Positions 45,225 through 56,910 of a stretch of DNA of 64,000 bases are shown here, one piece after another; positions within the stretch are counted from its first letter, which is position 1; each line of letters starts with the position of its first letter. Under the pieces are notes generated by a model. That model was given only the letters and a program-made list of their open reading frames with translations. It was not told the origin of the DNA and did no database searches. Origin of the DNA: Siphonodentalium dalli (lineage: Eukaryota > Mollusca > Scaphopoda > Gadilida > Siphonodentaliidae). The stretch lies in assembly GCA_032622095.1 (NCBI GenBank), contig CP136064.1, positions 212,550,205 to 212,614,204 on the forward strand, given 5' to 3'. Both the position numbers and the translations under genes were made by a program.

Positions 45225-45672
45225 TTAAAGGTACTCAATCCGATTTGATGGTCCCCATATCATCAGATTCCAACAACACCAATGTTTTTTTTAAATGCTG
45301 TTCCAGTTATCAGAATCGATTAATTGCCAAAAAATAATGCTAACCACAGTCAAATATAGTATAAAATTTACCAAAACATCACCATTTTGTTCAACAAAAT
45401 TTCACCAGTTTGTCAATTATCTGACACAAAAATGGCCACTTGATTTTAGAGTTATCCATCTTCATCCGCAATTTGATCCTAGACCGTCTTCGTCGACCTT
45501 TTCCTGGGCCAGAAAAAATTATCGGTGGTGAAAAATAATAGATTTCAAAAATCGATATCTGATCACTCTGAACTTTGATGAGTGGGTTCCTCGACACGAA
45601 TCAAATATTTTTGACCCCCGAAGCCAAGGAAATAGAAATTTGCGAGCGTTAATTCGGATTATGCATCTTTAA
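45225..45672. mobile_element. TTAA-4 element
   Basis: Perfect TTAA at 45225 and 45669. TIRs AGGTACTCAATCCGATTTGA and, inverted, AGATGCATAATCCGAATTAA. The right half shares CTTCGGGGGTCAAAAATATT and GGAACCCACTCATCAAAGTT (as complements) with the copy at 10395. Confidence 0.87.
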
Positions 45673-45986
45673 CCTGTTCGCTGCTATGACGTCCGTAACT
45701 ATTAAGGATGTAAAAGTGTGCTATATGGATTGTAGGTACTATATATGGACCTACTTCAGCACACTAGCAGTAGGCCATTATCATAACTGGAACTCAGAGA
45801 TTGAAATATCGGAATAACTGTATCTCAAAGTTTCAAACAGTGTATGATGTTCCACGATTGTGAATGATAATAGCCTTACAACTGAGTCACTTTTATTCCT
45901 GTTATATTTTCCCACTGGAAAATGGCAATAAACGTCAACAGCCCAGCACACGATGTCATAACGTCATTTAGCAGCGAAGAGGTTAA
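45669..45986. mobile_element. TTAA-6 element abutting TTAA-4
   Basis: TTAACCTGTTCGCTGCTATG at the left; the right end inverted is TTAACCTCTTCGCTGCTAAA. It shares TTAA 45669-45672 with the preceding element. Only copy in the window. Confidence 0.82.
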
Positions 45987-46085
45987 ACAATTAGCTAAAA
46001 GGATCAACACCAAGAGGGAGGAGCTTCAGAAGAGATGATGATAATTAACCTTTTAGAATATCTCAAAATATGACCAACAAGATAA

Positions 46086-46273
46086 CAAGCCTGGTTATAG
46101 TGTGTCTGACATTTGCAGAATGAGGTCCCCAGAGGGTGAATTTAGTTATGCTATCCCACACAGCAGGTTCGCATACCAAATTCACCCTCTGGAAACCTCA
46201 ACTGCTATGGAAGACTTATGATCAGATTGAAGTTCAACAGTTAAAGTTGGTGATGCTCACCCATTAGTCACCT
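46086..46273. mobile_element. HAT-G element, right half lost
   Basis: CAAGCCTGGTTATAGTGTGT, a hairpin with GAATGAGGTCCCCAGAG, and part of the middle block (TCAGATTGAAGTTC). No right TIR. Confidence 0.8.
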
Positions 46274-47616
46274 CAATTACACAGCTGCGTGTCGTTAAAA
46301 AGAGTAAAATATAAATTAAACGAGAGGCCGATCACGATCGGCAGATGTTTAACAAATACCTTGGCGATAGCGATTAGCTATAACAGATAATTTTTCAAAG
46401 ATATGATCACAGGAATCATTACATCAGTACCAAACTTGACATCAAAAGCTCAAATAATAAACTCTTTAGAAGGGGTTAAAGAAGGGGTTAAAGTATTTGA
46501 GGTGGAGGAGTAGTTTTACATCTCATAACTCTGTCCCTATTCACCCAAAGACCTCTCACTGTGAGATCCAACGGTTTAGTGATTCGGAGGATATGTTTAG
46601 GAGTTTACTGTAAGTTAACACATTGGAAACAAAAGTGATAAATCCCTATCTCTGCCTCGTTTGGCATGCCAGATATTCAAAATTCATTCACTTCTAAAGA
46701 CAAATTATAATTTGTTGACAAGCCAGACTGCTTAGAACATACATGTATGGGATTCCATCTCATATTTAAATTGTACTTAATTACTACCCCCCCCCCCCCC
46801 CCCATTCTCCCCAGTTATTATCATATCTGACCTGTGTAATAAGGAATGCTTATATTGTTAGGTAAATTGCAAGATTAAGTGTTTCATAACAGGGGTTATG
46901 GTTTTCAAAAATATATGTAGTTTATACAATACAAAAGTGTTATCTATATAATGTTATACAGATATAATATGATGAGGATGCTGGCCCCTATGACCCCTAA
47001 ATCGAATCATATTACCATAGTTCATATAAAGAAAGTAAGTAGCCCTCAATCAAATGGTTTCACACATTACAATATTTTACAAGTAGCTTGGAGTCCAAAA
47101 TTCATTCAACCATGACAATATGAACAAATGGGAAAATAAGGTTCCTGGAAATATTAACAACATCTACCATCTTGATTTTCAAAACAAGGCATCACCTACA
47201 ATAGTCATGTAAATTTATCTGCCCGTTACCTACTATAAGCCATTATTTTAATTTCAAATTGAAAGCATGTGTCTGATGGGTTAATATATTTTTTTAAAAT
47301 CAATTAATCAGTCAATACCGAAATCATTAGAAGTGAATAGTGTGCAAAGATAACCATAGATAAGAGATATGAGGAAGAGTCCATGTACATTATAGCAAGA
47401 GTCTCATACTGCCATTAATCAATTTGACAGATAGGATTAAACAATTTGCCAGCCAGTTATAATAAGCAGTTGTTTATCTTTACCTTCGTCTAACCACCCC
47501 TAGAGGTCTGAACCATATGTCATCACTCAATTAATAACATATTTCACTTGGAATGACATCTATTAAACATACTCTCATATACTATGGATATTTGATGTTG
47601 GTAATTTATTGATATA
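46274..47616. other. No gene seen; poly-C tract at 46787-46803
   Basis: About 1.3 kb. A tandem doublet AGAAGGGGTTAAAG is at 46471-46493. A 17-bp C run lies at 46787-46803. No exon supported. Confidence 0.4.
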
Positions 47617-47769
47617 GAGAATATGAAATGAGTGTTTCTCTCATATGATATTTATGAAACGAGTCTAAGAATTTTAAGTTTTCTCGAGCCTTCGGCGAGA
47701 GAAAACTGAAAATTCGTGACGAGTTTCATAAATATCATATGAGAGAAACACGAATTACATATTCTATTT
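47617..47769. repeat. Palindrome of about 150 bp
   Basis: AGAATATGAAATGAGTGTTTCTC at the left edge pairs with GAGAAACACGAATTACATATTC at the right; inner arms CATATGATATTTATGAAACG and AGTTTTCTCG..CGAGAGAAAACT also pair. The AATTACATATTCTATTTATC word recurs at 47991-48010, so the palindrome may be one end of a repeat reaching about 48290. Confidence 0.8.
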
Positions 47770-48290
47770 ATCATATGACACCTATAAATTGATTATGATG
47801 TCCAAAACGCACACAAATCACTAAGTAGCTATATGACATCGGCAGCAAAAGGTTAATGTGACGTCACTTCATTGCATCGGAAGCCCAATTACACCTGGTG
47901 AACTAGCAGAAATAATATGCACGTGAAGATATAGTGCGCTATTCTGTTCTCAGTTTGTGACATTATATCGTATGTTTATTAGATAAATACGAATTACATA
48001 TTCTATTTATCGTATAACAATGTCCAAAACTATATATTTCAAGTTTATAATTGCGAGAATTTCGGCATCGCGTTGATTCGTGTATTTGACGCGCACGAAT
48101 TTGACCTGCATTTAGTCAGAGATGCGGCTCGGCCCCCGGCTGCCATTCAGCCAATCAGAACACACTTTTTGTCAACAAACCAATCAAATTATCGGAAGGT
48201 GATATGAATTAGTAATTGATGTGAAATTGATTTATGACATAGTTTCCAACGTAAATAATGATTGAGTCATATGATAAATCATTATATTAC
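47770..48290. repeat. Probable body of the repeat starting at 47617
   Basis: Contains ATGTCCAAAAC twice (47799 and 48020), ACGAATTACATATTCTATTT, CCAATCAGAACACAC, and ends with GAGTCATATGATAAATCATT. No coding frame. Confidence 0.35.
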
Positions 48291-48379
48291 ATGCAGCTAT
48301 TGCAATAAAATCTTATTTTCAAAACAGGACATCACACCTAATTAATGGTATAAAATTCAAACAAATGAAAGTGTCAATA

Positions 48380-48885
48380 ACAATTTTTTTTTTTTTTAAA
48401 TAATATATTTTGTTTTTATTATATTAAAGTTAACAAAAAAGTTATAATAACTTTTTTGTTTGTTAAATTGAGCAAGGAGTTCAATCTAAAAACAATCAAA
48501 TTTTTTTTTTCGAAAAAGGGTCATAACTCCTTTAAAATAAATCGGATCAAACCCATATTTGAACTTGATCTGTATTTTGGGCTGTGAAACTGACATAAAC
48601 AAATAAAAAATGTTTGAGTTATGGCAGAACTAAGTCGAAAAATGGCATAACTCTGTGAATAAAATTTGGATCCAACCCATATTCGAACTCGATCTGTATT
48701 TTGGGCTGAGAAACCTATATACAAAATTTGGTTCTGATCAGATAGAAAATGTTTGAGTTATCGCATTACACGTAAAGTGTCTACAGACAGACGGACAGAT
48801 GGACAGACGGACGGATGAACGACGAGTGGTCAATCCGGACGTCGACACCATGTGTACCATACTACGGTATGGGTACACATAAAAA
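48380..48885 (+). repeat. Interspersed repeat with internal duplication
   Basis: Head AAATTGAGCAAGGAGTTCAA is shared with 39680. Two diverged units follow (CATAACTC..AACCCATATT.GAACT.GATCTGTATTTTGGGCTG, at 48520 and 48650), then a GACAGACGGACAG tract and TACCATACTACGGTATGGGT. Confidence 0.6.
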
Positions 48886-49420
48886 CATATCAGTTTAAGA
48901 TGAGAGCGCCACTTTAAAAAGTGCATCTATAAACAATACATATTTAATAAGGGAGTTCACTTTTCAGATGCCTCCTCACTTCTAACGGACATATTTCACA
49001 AATGCCTGAACCGATTCTTAAAAGTCCAATGCCCATCAATCGAGTAAAAGCTATATTTTCCAATTAGATTCACAATTCTTGGATAAACTGTTCTAAAACT
49101 ACAAAAACAGATGCTGCACAAAAATCACAGAAAGCACTGGCTAATGGGTACCTCGATAGCACAGGAGAAAATATGTTGTCTATTTCGAAGTCAATAATTA
49201 TCGATGAAAACCCACCTTTTGTACCAAACATCTTCATGTATCGATAGATCTAATGTTAATAACCAAAAATCAGTCACATATTTGAATTCAAGTCACCACT
49301 GTGCTCCATTATGCATTTTATCTCTGCAAATTAAGGGATATTGAAACTGAGCATAAGGGAAAAAGTAACTAAAAACAATGTTAATAAGAGACTATAGATA
49401 CTTCCTAGAACACGAGTCCT
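48886..49420. other. No gene seen
   Basis: Nothing supported. Confidence 0.4.
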
Positions 49421-49517
49421 AAGCAGAATGATGCTAGCCTTATGTGCGGGGCAGCATCAATAAATTAACCCTCTGGGGACCTCAATCAGCAAATGCCAGA
49501 CACGTTATTTCAAGGCT
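49421..49517. mobile_element. HAT-G element, right part only
   Basis: AGCAGAATGATGCTAGCC, CCTCTGGGGACCTCAATC, GCAAATGCCAGACACG, TTTCAAGGCT. Confidence 0.75.
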
Positions 49518-49540
49518 CACAAGATAAACAATGAATAAGA

Positions 49541-49787
49541 TAGGGCCCTGCAAAATATTTGTGACGAGATTCAATATCGCCGGTGTGATTCGGTGTTGAA
49601 TCGGACACCTAGCTGATGTTTTTTTTCTTCAAATACTTACACTGATATTTCCCAGCGTTTATTGGAGCAGACTCTCGACCAACTTTGAGGGCCTACACTA
49701 TGCACCAATGGCTGGCTGATTTGATTCGATATTTGATTCAATATCAGGTTTCGAATCTGCAGAAAAGTGACAATTCTCAGGGCTCTA
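49541..49787. mobile_element. hAT-like MITE with 8-bp TSD
   Basis: Ends TAGGGCCCTG and CAGGGCTCTA. GAATAAGA (49533-49540) and GTATAAGA (49788-49795) form an 8-bp duplication with one mismatch. Internal GATTCAATATC words occur in both halves. An apparent minus-strand exon inside it is a by-product. Confidence 0.8.
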
Positions 49788-50267
49788 GTATAAGACATCT
49801 GATTGGTTAAATTGAGTCAAAACTGTATAAGTGCAGTAGAAACATTTAGGCAAGTCATGTAAATCAGAAGGTTAATGAACATTAAAGAGTCCCCACTGTG
49901 AATGGGCCCTATCAGTAGAGCGCCACCACTGTGACTGGTCCCTATCAGTCAATACATCTTCATTAAGGACTGATAGTTCGAGTCGATGAAGAATGCTACC
50001 CTGTAATGAGTAGTGATCAATTATTTACTCAGTACGGATGCCATCGAATTACTGTGTGAAACAAGCAAATTGTTCCAATAGTACATGATGAGCAGGTGAC
50101 GCAGGCAAGCATTTCTGGGTATGTGGTGTGATCAATGATGATAACTATAGGATGGTAAAAAAATATATACTATGATGAAACAAAACATCTGTACCTACTG
50201 GGGCATATAGTGCCTGAATAGATAGATACATCTGTCTGAATAAATTGACAGCACTGTTTTTGAAAGT
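49788..50267. other. No gene seen
   Basis: Nothing supported. Confidence 0.4.
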
Positions 50268-50471
50268 TTAACCCTTTCATGACAGGAACGGGAGCAGCAT
50301 TAAAGACCCTGTGTCAGTGCATTCTCTTGCACATATAAGATAATGCACAGGCTTACAAGGTCAAGGTCAATTATTTTATATGTGCCCTATAGGTGACTCG
50401 CATATTTAAGAGAATGCATTGGCACAGGGTTTTTGCAAAATATCAGCAAGCTCCAGTCAAGTAAGGATTAT
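50268..50471 (+). mobile_element. TTAA-1 element with deletions in both hairpins
   Basis: TTAACCCTTTCATGACAGGA at the left; right TTAT (mutated TTAA). Hairpin 1 has lost its loop (TTCTCTTGCACATATAAGAT). The left arm of hairpin 2 is shortened. Confidence 0.85.
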
Positions 50472-50599
50472 TGAGTAATTTACTATACCACAGATTTTGA
50501 TACAAATTATTGGCATTAGAATAGTCAAAACCATGAAAACAAATGTACATAAAGATGTCATACTTATTTCCATAGACTGTGGCCAAAGCTCTGTTTGTT

Positions 50600-50814
50600 T
50601 TAACCCTTTCAGTGCCAAGTCCGATTTTTGTATCAACCCATATTTCCTTGATCATTATTCAAATTTATTGATTATAATAATGTGATACATTGATGGAAAG
50701 AGCTCTTAGAGCTCTTTCCATCAATGTATCACATTATTATAATCAATAAATTTGAAAAATGATCAAGGAAATATGGGTTGATACAATAATCGGACTTGGC
50801 ACTGAAAGGGTTAA
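50600..50814. mobile_element. TTAA-2 element, best-preserved palindrome
   Basis: TTAA at 50600 and 50811. Arms of about 103 bp run with few mismatches from CCCTTTCAGTGCCAAGTCCG to the centre GGAAAGAGCTCTTAGAGCTC, where AGAGCTCTTAGAGCTCT has a loop of a few bases at most. Confidence 0.96.
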
Positions 50815-50837
50815 AGGGGGTGGAGCCCATATATACT

Positions 50838-51215
50838 CAGGGGCGCCGGAAGAGGGGGGGGCAGAGGGGGCAGCTGACCCCCCTGCCCTTGACCAAGGGG
50901 GGTGAGCGGGGGCAGGACTTGCCCATTTTATGGAGACAGAAAATGCTTTTTGTGTGTTTAATCTCGTGTTTTTATAGCAAAATGTGACTTTTTTGGTCCA
51001 AATACCACCAATTTCACAAGGAATATTAATTTTTTGTCAATTTTATCACAAAACGGCCATAAAAACCGACAAATACCTTTAAAATAGGGATTTTTGCCAC
51101 AATGAATTTATGGTTATTTTCCCGAGTTTGCGGAGAAAATGCCTTTTTTTGCGGAAAAGTGCCCTTTTTGTAGGCTCTGCCCCCCCCCTGCCCTTGGATG
51201 CTTCTGGCGCGCCTG
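50838..51215. mobile_element. TIR element with CAGGGGCGCCGGAAG ends
   Basis: CAGGGGCGCCGGAAGAGGGG at the left and, inverted, CAGGCGCGCCAGAAGC at the right. Subterminal G- and C-rich tracts (GGGGGGGGCAGAGGGGGCAG; CCCCCCCCCTGCCC). CAGGGG-type termini are frequent among hAT elements. CCCATAT occurs near both ends as a possible target duplication, offset by 5 bp on the left. Confidence 0.7.
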
Positions 51216-51328
51216 CCCATATTTCTTGCCCAAATGCTTCAGATATCACTGTAGGACAATGGAGCTCTCATTTAGATGCCACACTGCAGACGCGTCTGAC
51301 ATTTTGTAGCAAAAGGGACAGTATTGTC

Positions 51329-51396
51329 AGCCTAGAGGGTGAGTTGGGAGATATTTTCTCCCTAAAATGGGCCACTTCTTCCTATTTTTGTCTCAG
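51329..51396. repeat. End fragment of the 31986-type element
   Basis: CAGCCTAGAGGGTGAGTTGG and TTTTCTCCCTAAAATGGGCC match the right end of the element at 31986-32340 in inverse. Confidence 0.6.
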
Positions 51397-52032
51397 TATT
51401 TTGCCATTACTTTCTCAGATTTTATTCTTCAGGAAATATCAACTAATATAGCTATGAATGTACAACTTTCTGTAGGATTGCATGTAGGTGTGTAACTATT
51501 TTTCTGCTAAAACAAATTATGATTTCCCAATACACAATCACGATGAAGCCCAATTCGTGGCAACATCCCTATTGTCAAATCTCTACAGGCATCCAATGGA
51601 TCTCTGTGTCTGCATCGAATCTTGCAGTTTACAGAATCCCTTGAGAAGCAAAGCAGTCTCTCGGTATTTAATTAGGAAACTGACTTTGAACAGAAGTGCA
51701 CTTGTTTCTATTGCACAGAAACGATCAAACTAATAAAGATCAATCAAGATTAGATTTCATTACGATACTGTGACATGACGTGGTTTAAACAATGCTGCGT
51801 TCATCCGATATTAAAGTCTCAATGGTGAAAGCAATAAAAAGCAACAGATCTGTCTAGATCGCAGATTGCTTGAATTTATTGATGTAGAGCTTCTAACTGA
51901 CAGGTTGAGCACAATACAAGCCAATGTTCATATATTTGTTAACGAAATTGAATAAGAATTGATTAAACCAAAAACCTACATGTATACAAAACTTCAAGAG
52001 GCAACTGTGACTAAAACAGAACTACATGTATA
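51397..52032. other. No gene; diverged repeat at about 51738-51920
   Basis: Words GATCAATCAAGATTAGA, TATTAAAGTCTC and TTATTGATGTAGAGCTTCTA match two separated places, 53490-53558 and 56900-57000, which flank a large insertion. Confidence 0.4.
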
Positions 52033-52233
52033 CAGTAATGCCCTAATTAATCGACTGCTTAACCACAGCAGAATTATGGGTAACTTTTCAGGATTTAGTC
52101 GGAAATATGGCTTGTTGCCATTCTCACTGAGAGCTTTCCGATGAATGGCAACAAGCCATATTTCTGACTAAATCCTGAAAAGTTACCCATAATTCTGCTG
52201 TTGTAAAGCAGTCGATTAATTAGGGCATTACTG
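52033..52233. mobile_element. PAL-A element with matched arms
   Basis: CAGTAATGCCCTAATTAATC and GACTGCTT at the left are mirrored by AAGCAGTCGATTAATTAGGG at the right, again private to this copy. The centre has lost the left CATCGGAAAG block. TA on both sides. Confidence 0.95.
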
Positions 52234-52263
52234 TAGGTCAAAATCTCAGATCAATTAGAGTTA

Positions 52264-52480
52264 TTAACCCTTTCTTTACTAAATGGATTCTCCCATCAGT
52301 TATAAAAGTATACATTGGAATGGTCTACCATTTATCTGGATAGGGTGTTCAGGAAATATTAGCAGATGTCAGAGTGACAAATAGATATTACAAGTGCAGA
52401 TGTTTTCCCATTCATTGGAGGGAAATGTTTATCTAATATGTTCAACAAACGACATTGGCTGTTTGATGAAATATTAATTT
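52264..52480 (+). mobile_element. TTAA-3 element, right end lost
   Basis: TTAACCCTTTCTTTACTAAA, TATAAAAGTATACATTGGAA, then a diverged hairpin (ATGTTTATCTAATATGTTCA). Confidence 0.8.
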
Positions 52481-52963
52481 TGTTTTATTATAACTATTAG
52501 GGGGTTGTCACTTGTTCAGCTCATCGGGGAACCATTAATAAGTCTGGGAAATTATAGGATCCCCTCCTCACACTTGGTCCAGCTATCAGAACCAGACCCT
52601 AATTTGCACTCAATATTGTTGAAGTAATCAGACAGACAGGAGACAATTATCAGATCATCACTGAAATGCTTTCTGTGTCTCAGCAAACCACTATAGTTGG
52701 CTACAAGCCATGTTTCGATCAGATTATTGCCAGAAATTGAATTTGGGGAGTTATTCCATTGGATGACATGGAGTTATGTCCCTTGATTGCCATTAAAATT
52801 TTATCGACAAAATATTCATCAGCATTATGCGAATCACCCACATACAAGTCATTGATATTTGATAAGATATTTCATAAGTAGGAGACTCCTATTGTATCAC
52901 ATACTTTTCCCATAATTTTTCTGGCAATTTAGATATGAATTTTGTTCGGCAATGATATAGAGT
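52481..52963. other. No gene seen
   Basis: Nothing supported. Confidence 0.4.
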
Positions 52964-53003
52964 TAATGCTACACCAGCGCAGCTCCCGTCCTCAAAGGGT
53001 TAA
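52964..53003 (-). mobile_element. TTAA-1 end fragment
   Basis: TTAATGCTACACCAGCGCAG and CTCAAAGGGTTAA only. Confidence 0.8.
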
Positions 53004-53155
53004 CAAATAACTCTTGTGTCAATTAATGTTATTTTGCAGTTATAACTGAACAGTTTGAAGACAAATTCTACAACCCGCATAGCGCATTGTAGTAAATTTG
53101 TCTTCAAACTCTTCAGTTATAACTCATAACCTTAATTGAAACAAGAAATAATTCT
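53004..53155. repeat. Foldback repeat, relative of 19955
   Basis: AACTCTTGTGTCAATTAATG and CCTTAATTGAAACAAGAA at the edges. Inner arms CAGTTATAACTGAACAGTTT, GAAGACAAATT and complements form a near-perfect hairpin around CCCGCATAGCGC. Confidence 0.8.
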
Positions 53156-53558
53156 TATAATTTAATCCATCATTCCACATGATAACCACCATAATAAAAA
53201 TGTAGAAGTAAAACAAGCGTAAAACTTTGAGATTATTTCAGACGAAAAAGACACATAAAGTTTAAATACGTTGTCACTCAAACATCTAATTATCAATTGA
53301 TCAAGTGGCATCATAAATTTGTTGCTTCTTATTGGCTAGTGGACAGTGATCACACAGTCATTGTCTGGTCAGTACGCTCCACTGTAGCAGCGCATTTCCT
53401 GATATATTTTGGCTGTAACACGAGTTGTTAGGTTCAAATTTCATTTCTATGCAGAGCAGTCCTACCCAAAGGAAGAGTAGTGATATAATGATCCATCAAG
53501 ATTAGACTTTGGTACATGTGACAAAGTTATTTCTAGCATGCTGTGTTTGCTATTAAAG
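53156..53558. other. No gene seen
   Basis: Nothing supported. The last 70 bp belong to the diverged repeat that also occurs at 51738. Confidence 0.4.
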
Positions 53559-54357
53559 CAGGGTTTCCGCCAGGCCGGCTGCAGGTCCATCCCACGGACC
53601 CATTCCCCTCGCAGATGATCTTTTTGATTCATACATGTACCAAAAGCCAGTAGCAATATGTCATAAAAATCCGGCTGCAACAGGAGGGGGGTCGGAAAAA
53701 AGTGACATGACATTAGGCTGAAAACACTTTTTTCCGGCTCTTGGGTACCCACCACCCCCCTATTTGAAGGAAAAAATATTTTTTCCAATTTCATGCGGGG
53801 TACCCACCCCCTTTTTACCTCCAAATCTGTAATATCACACAATTTAAGCTTGATGGTCAGTATTATAGTTACCCTATTTCCATTTCTGGTTCTTCTAAGT
53901 CATTCCAACTTTTGTAACAACACGAAACAGGTTCTAAAAAAATACCTGGAAAAACCCAAAATAACACACAGAATACATGTGCTGATCAGTAAATTATTGA
54001 TTGATTCTTCCCAAAATATTGTCTAAGGTAGCTCATAATGCTCATTATACATGTAAACAAATATAAAAGCATTAGTGTACCTTCTTTTCATCACAGAAAG
54101 TGTAACTTTAGATGTGTCCCATAGTATCACATGAATTTATGTCAATTATGATTTTTGAAAAAATTATTAGGGCAACACCACCTGGCAATTAACTCTCCAA
54201 CAATACAGGTATTCAGCTGAAATCCACTATGTATCACAAAACTAATTTTCATTTCCATGAGCTGAGTTCTTGGGCTAGGTACTGTGCTAAGGCCAGACCC
54301 AGGTCAAGCATTCATACAAATACATGTACTGCGTGTAAATAGAAACTTGAAAATAAG

Positions 54358-54618
54358 ACGGTCATATGCAGTCTGCAGAATAAGCTCCAAGGAGGGTGAG
54401 TTTTGTGATGCTACCCAGCAGAGTGGGCTATAGCATTACCAAATTCACCATATGTGACCCTCATATGTAGCTAGTTCTCCATGGTTGGTCGAGACCAAAA
54501 TAGAATGAGGTCATTGGAGGTTGAATTTGTTGATGCTATGCCGGGTAGTATCGCCAAATTCGCCCTCTGCAGACTTCGATCATTTTGCTGATGACCAACA
54601 CATTATTTTTAGACTTGC
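54358..54618. mobile_element. HAT-G element, strongly decayed
   Basis: GCAGAATAAGCTCCAAGGAG, GTGATGCTACCC and CCAAATTCACC mark hairpin 1; AGAATGAGGTCATTGGAGG and GCCAAATTCGCCCTCTGC mark hairpin 2. It lies inside the 3-kb element. Confidence 0.7.
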
Positions 54619-55252
54619 ATATTATATTAAGTTATATTATATTTTCTTTCCCTTCTTTTCACTCATCTGTTCTGATTTTGTTTATTCCACTTAGCAGCCT
54701 TCTCCATATCTACACATTCAAGGTCTATGTATGCTCGCCCAATCTTTTATCTGGGTCCCACCATCTCAAGATTATTATCTCAGTGATATGCGTTGTTGCA
54801 GTCTACAGTCCCATGCCAAGTTCCGATACAATTTTGACTGAGTCATCTGGTCTGATCAGGTATAATGAGTAAATATTAATGAGATAAATGAATAGGTTTT
54901 TTAATTTTATTTATATTAAAGTTTATTCATGTGCTACATAACTGTCCATTTTCATCTGGAACCAGTAGCATTGGTACATGGCAATGTGATCGGATGTAAA
55001 AGGCGAATTCCTGAGAGTTGGTTCGTAATCTGGATTTCTGAGAAGCATCATGCCCATATCCACACTAACTACCCCCCTAAGCACTGCCCTAAGTGTCATA
55101 CACACCTTAACAATGATGCTGAACACTTTGAGGCATTTATATTGAAGAAATGTTGTAAGAGGGAAAAATTGCGACCACTCAGGAAAAAAGTAACTTTTTC
55201 GCAGCTGAACCACCCACCCACCCCAGCCTAGTGTATGGAAAAAAGTGGATGA

Positions 55253-55274
55253 CCCCCCCCCCCCCCCCCCCCCC
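55253..55274. repeat. Poly-C tract, 22 bp
   Basis: Uninterrupted C run between GTGGATGA and TGGCTG. Confidence 0.97.
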
Positions 55275-55455
55275 TGGCTGCAACGGGAGTTCGGGGGGTT
55301 GAACAGAATACTGGTGAAAAACGGGTTAATTGAGTACAGTACTTTACCGGTACAGCGTAACCCTTTGAAATCAAAGCGCCAAAACTACAACGTAATGTTT
55401 GGTGTGCATTGAAATAGCGACGTTATATACAGCGTAATAAATGTCGCGGTAACAT

Positions 55456-55675
55456 CAAAGAATGTCGGACTGCTGAGTACGGATATTACTTCGCACGGGA
55501 TTTCTGTGGTTGAAACTACTCACGCTCGGAGATCCCGTGCTATCGTATGATTACATAATTTGATCAAAGAATGCCGAATTGCTGAGTAGGGATCAACATA
55601 CGCCAACAGGCGGTTCTCCTACCAAAGGAGGTATCTACTCTCCGAGATCCCATGCTATCGTACTGTTATAATACG
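55456..55675 (+). repeat. Two-unit tandem repeat, about 110 bp
   Basis: TCAAAGAATGTCGGACTGCT at 55456 and TCAAAGAATGCCGAATTGCT at 55563 open two units that both end GAGATCCC.TGCTATCGTA. Subterminal position inside the 3-kb element. Confidence 0.75.
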
Positions 55676-56533
55676 GAACCTGTCCCAAATCAGTCTTTAT
55701 AGCAGGAATTCATAGTGACAACACCATTTATTTGACCCATATAACATGCATGGAGGATAAACACAAAAAACATACCCCCACCCAATATGGAGATAAAGTC
55801 AAAGTACGGTCCATAATAGTTTCGTTGTCCCGCCTGGGTCACCAAACACAAACAACGGCTCACATGTTCCCATTTCCCGCCAAAACTCAATTATATTTTA
55901 TAACACGTTGGCTAAAACTCTATAGCAGCGGTCGTCAGTAACTGTTGTTTGACTAATACAGACTATTGACAAGCTACGCGCGTTCCGAGTTTGAATGATT
56001 TCACTAACATTCGTATTTCGCCGCTATAAATATCTCCTGCAGACAAACCCTGCAGTATATATGACGTCACAGCGCACACATAGTTTTACGATTAAAAGAA
56101 TACATGGAAAAATCAGTTTCGTTTTGACGGAAGCTACTTGAAATTCTAGGAAATACTTAATTCAATTCTCCCAGCTAGGTAGTATTGGATAGATGCTTTT
56201 TAGTGTTTAGTTTCATTATACCTGTCGGAATCTTATTGTAAGTTATAAATTTTTAAACACTGTAAGTTGTAGCTTGATATAGTCTCATTAGTATTCAATC
56301 AGACGGCAGTCTTACGTGCGTAATTACATGATTAATTATCTGGATACCATCAACAGAATTAATGCACCCACGTAGCTTTGGATTGCTTTGTGTGACACTC
56401 AGGTGCAAGGAAATGGCTACTATTCAGTGTCAAATAACAAAATTTTCGCCCAACCGGACGAACCATGGTCGTCCCGTCGCGTAATGTGTTTCCCCAATAT
56501 GCACTCATTAATTTCCCCTTGGCGGAAACCCTG

Positions 56534-56910
56534 ATTAAAGTGATGTGAAACACTCTGGCAGGGTGATCAAATACAAATTGAGAACAATCTTGTTCAAAGT
56601 AGTTATTTTTTGCGAATATTAATCCAAATGACAACACACACCGTCATTCTTATATATTGATTACATGCAATGAGTTCCGATGGCGAAATCAATTGTGTTG
56701 GTTTATTGTCAAAAGTTGAGTCCCAAATCGAGATATAAATATTTACAATTGAGCATTGTTCGGACGATGTTTTCTATGGAGTTCTATGGTGGATTTCTTT
56801 GAAATTTTTGGCAATGTTAGTAGAATTCTACATCCCCCAGGTTGACATAGCGCATGAGTATTAACTTATCAATTTTACGCATCCGAACAAGTCCATAATA
56901 TGTCTTTAAA
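56534..56910 (-). repeat. Inverted copy of the interior of the 32578-33190 element
   Basis: Matches 32740-33140 in reverse: AAAGTGATGTGAAACACTC, GTTCAAAGTA, CGTCATTCTTATATATT, CGATGTTTTCTATGGAGT, AATGTTAGTAGAAT, CATAATATGTCTTTAAAG. No TTAA ends are attached here. Confidence 0.8.

Larger units (their letters stand above)
53559..56533. mobile_element. Candidate 3-kb TIR element
   Basis: Ends CAGGGTTTCCGCCAGG and, inverted, CAGGGTTTCCGCCAAGG. ATTAAAG flanks both sides (53552-53558 and 56534-56540). The empty-site form TTAAAGTGATGTGAAACAC is seen, inverted, at about 33110-33130. CAG..CTG ends with a 7-8 bp duplication suggest hAT, but no transposase is recognisable. The largest frames inside (53462-53842 minus; 54929-55231 plus with a CPKCH word) are unidentified. 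It contains a HAT-G copy, a 22-bp C run and a two-unit tandem repeat. Confidence 0.6.

Noticed and set aside
49640-49770. Minus-strand exon-like interval with a TTTTCTGCAG acceptor and GTAAGTATTTG donor
   Set aside because: It sits wholly inside a 247-bp element with TIRs and an 8-bp target duplication, and its phase does not fit the neighbouring exons.
54585-54872. Frame with a stretch resembling the endonuclease of a non-LTR retrotransposon (SVICVVAVYSP)
   Set aside because: The resemblance is short, needs a frameshift, and rests on memory only.
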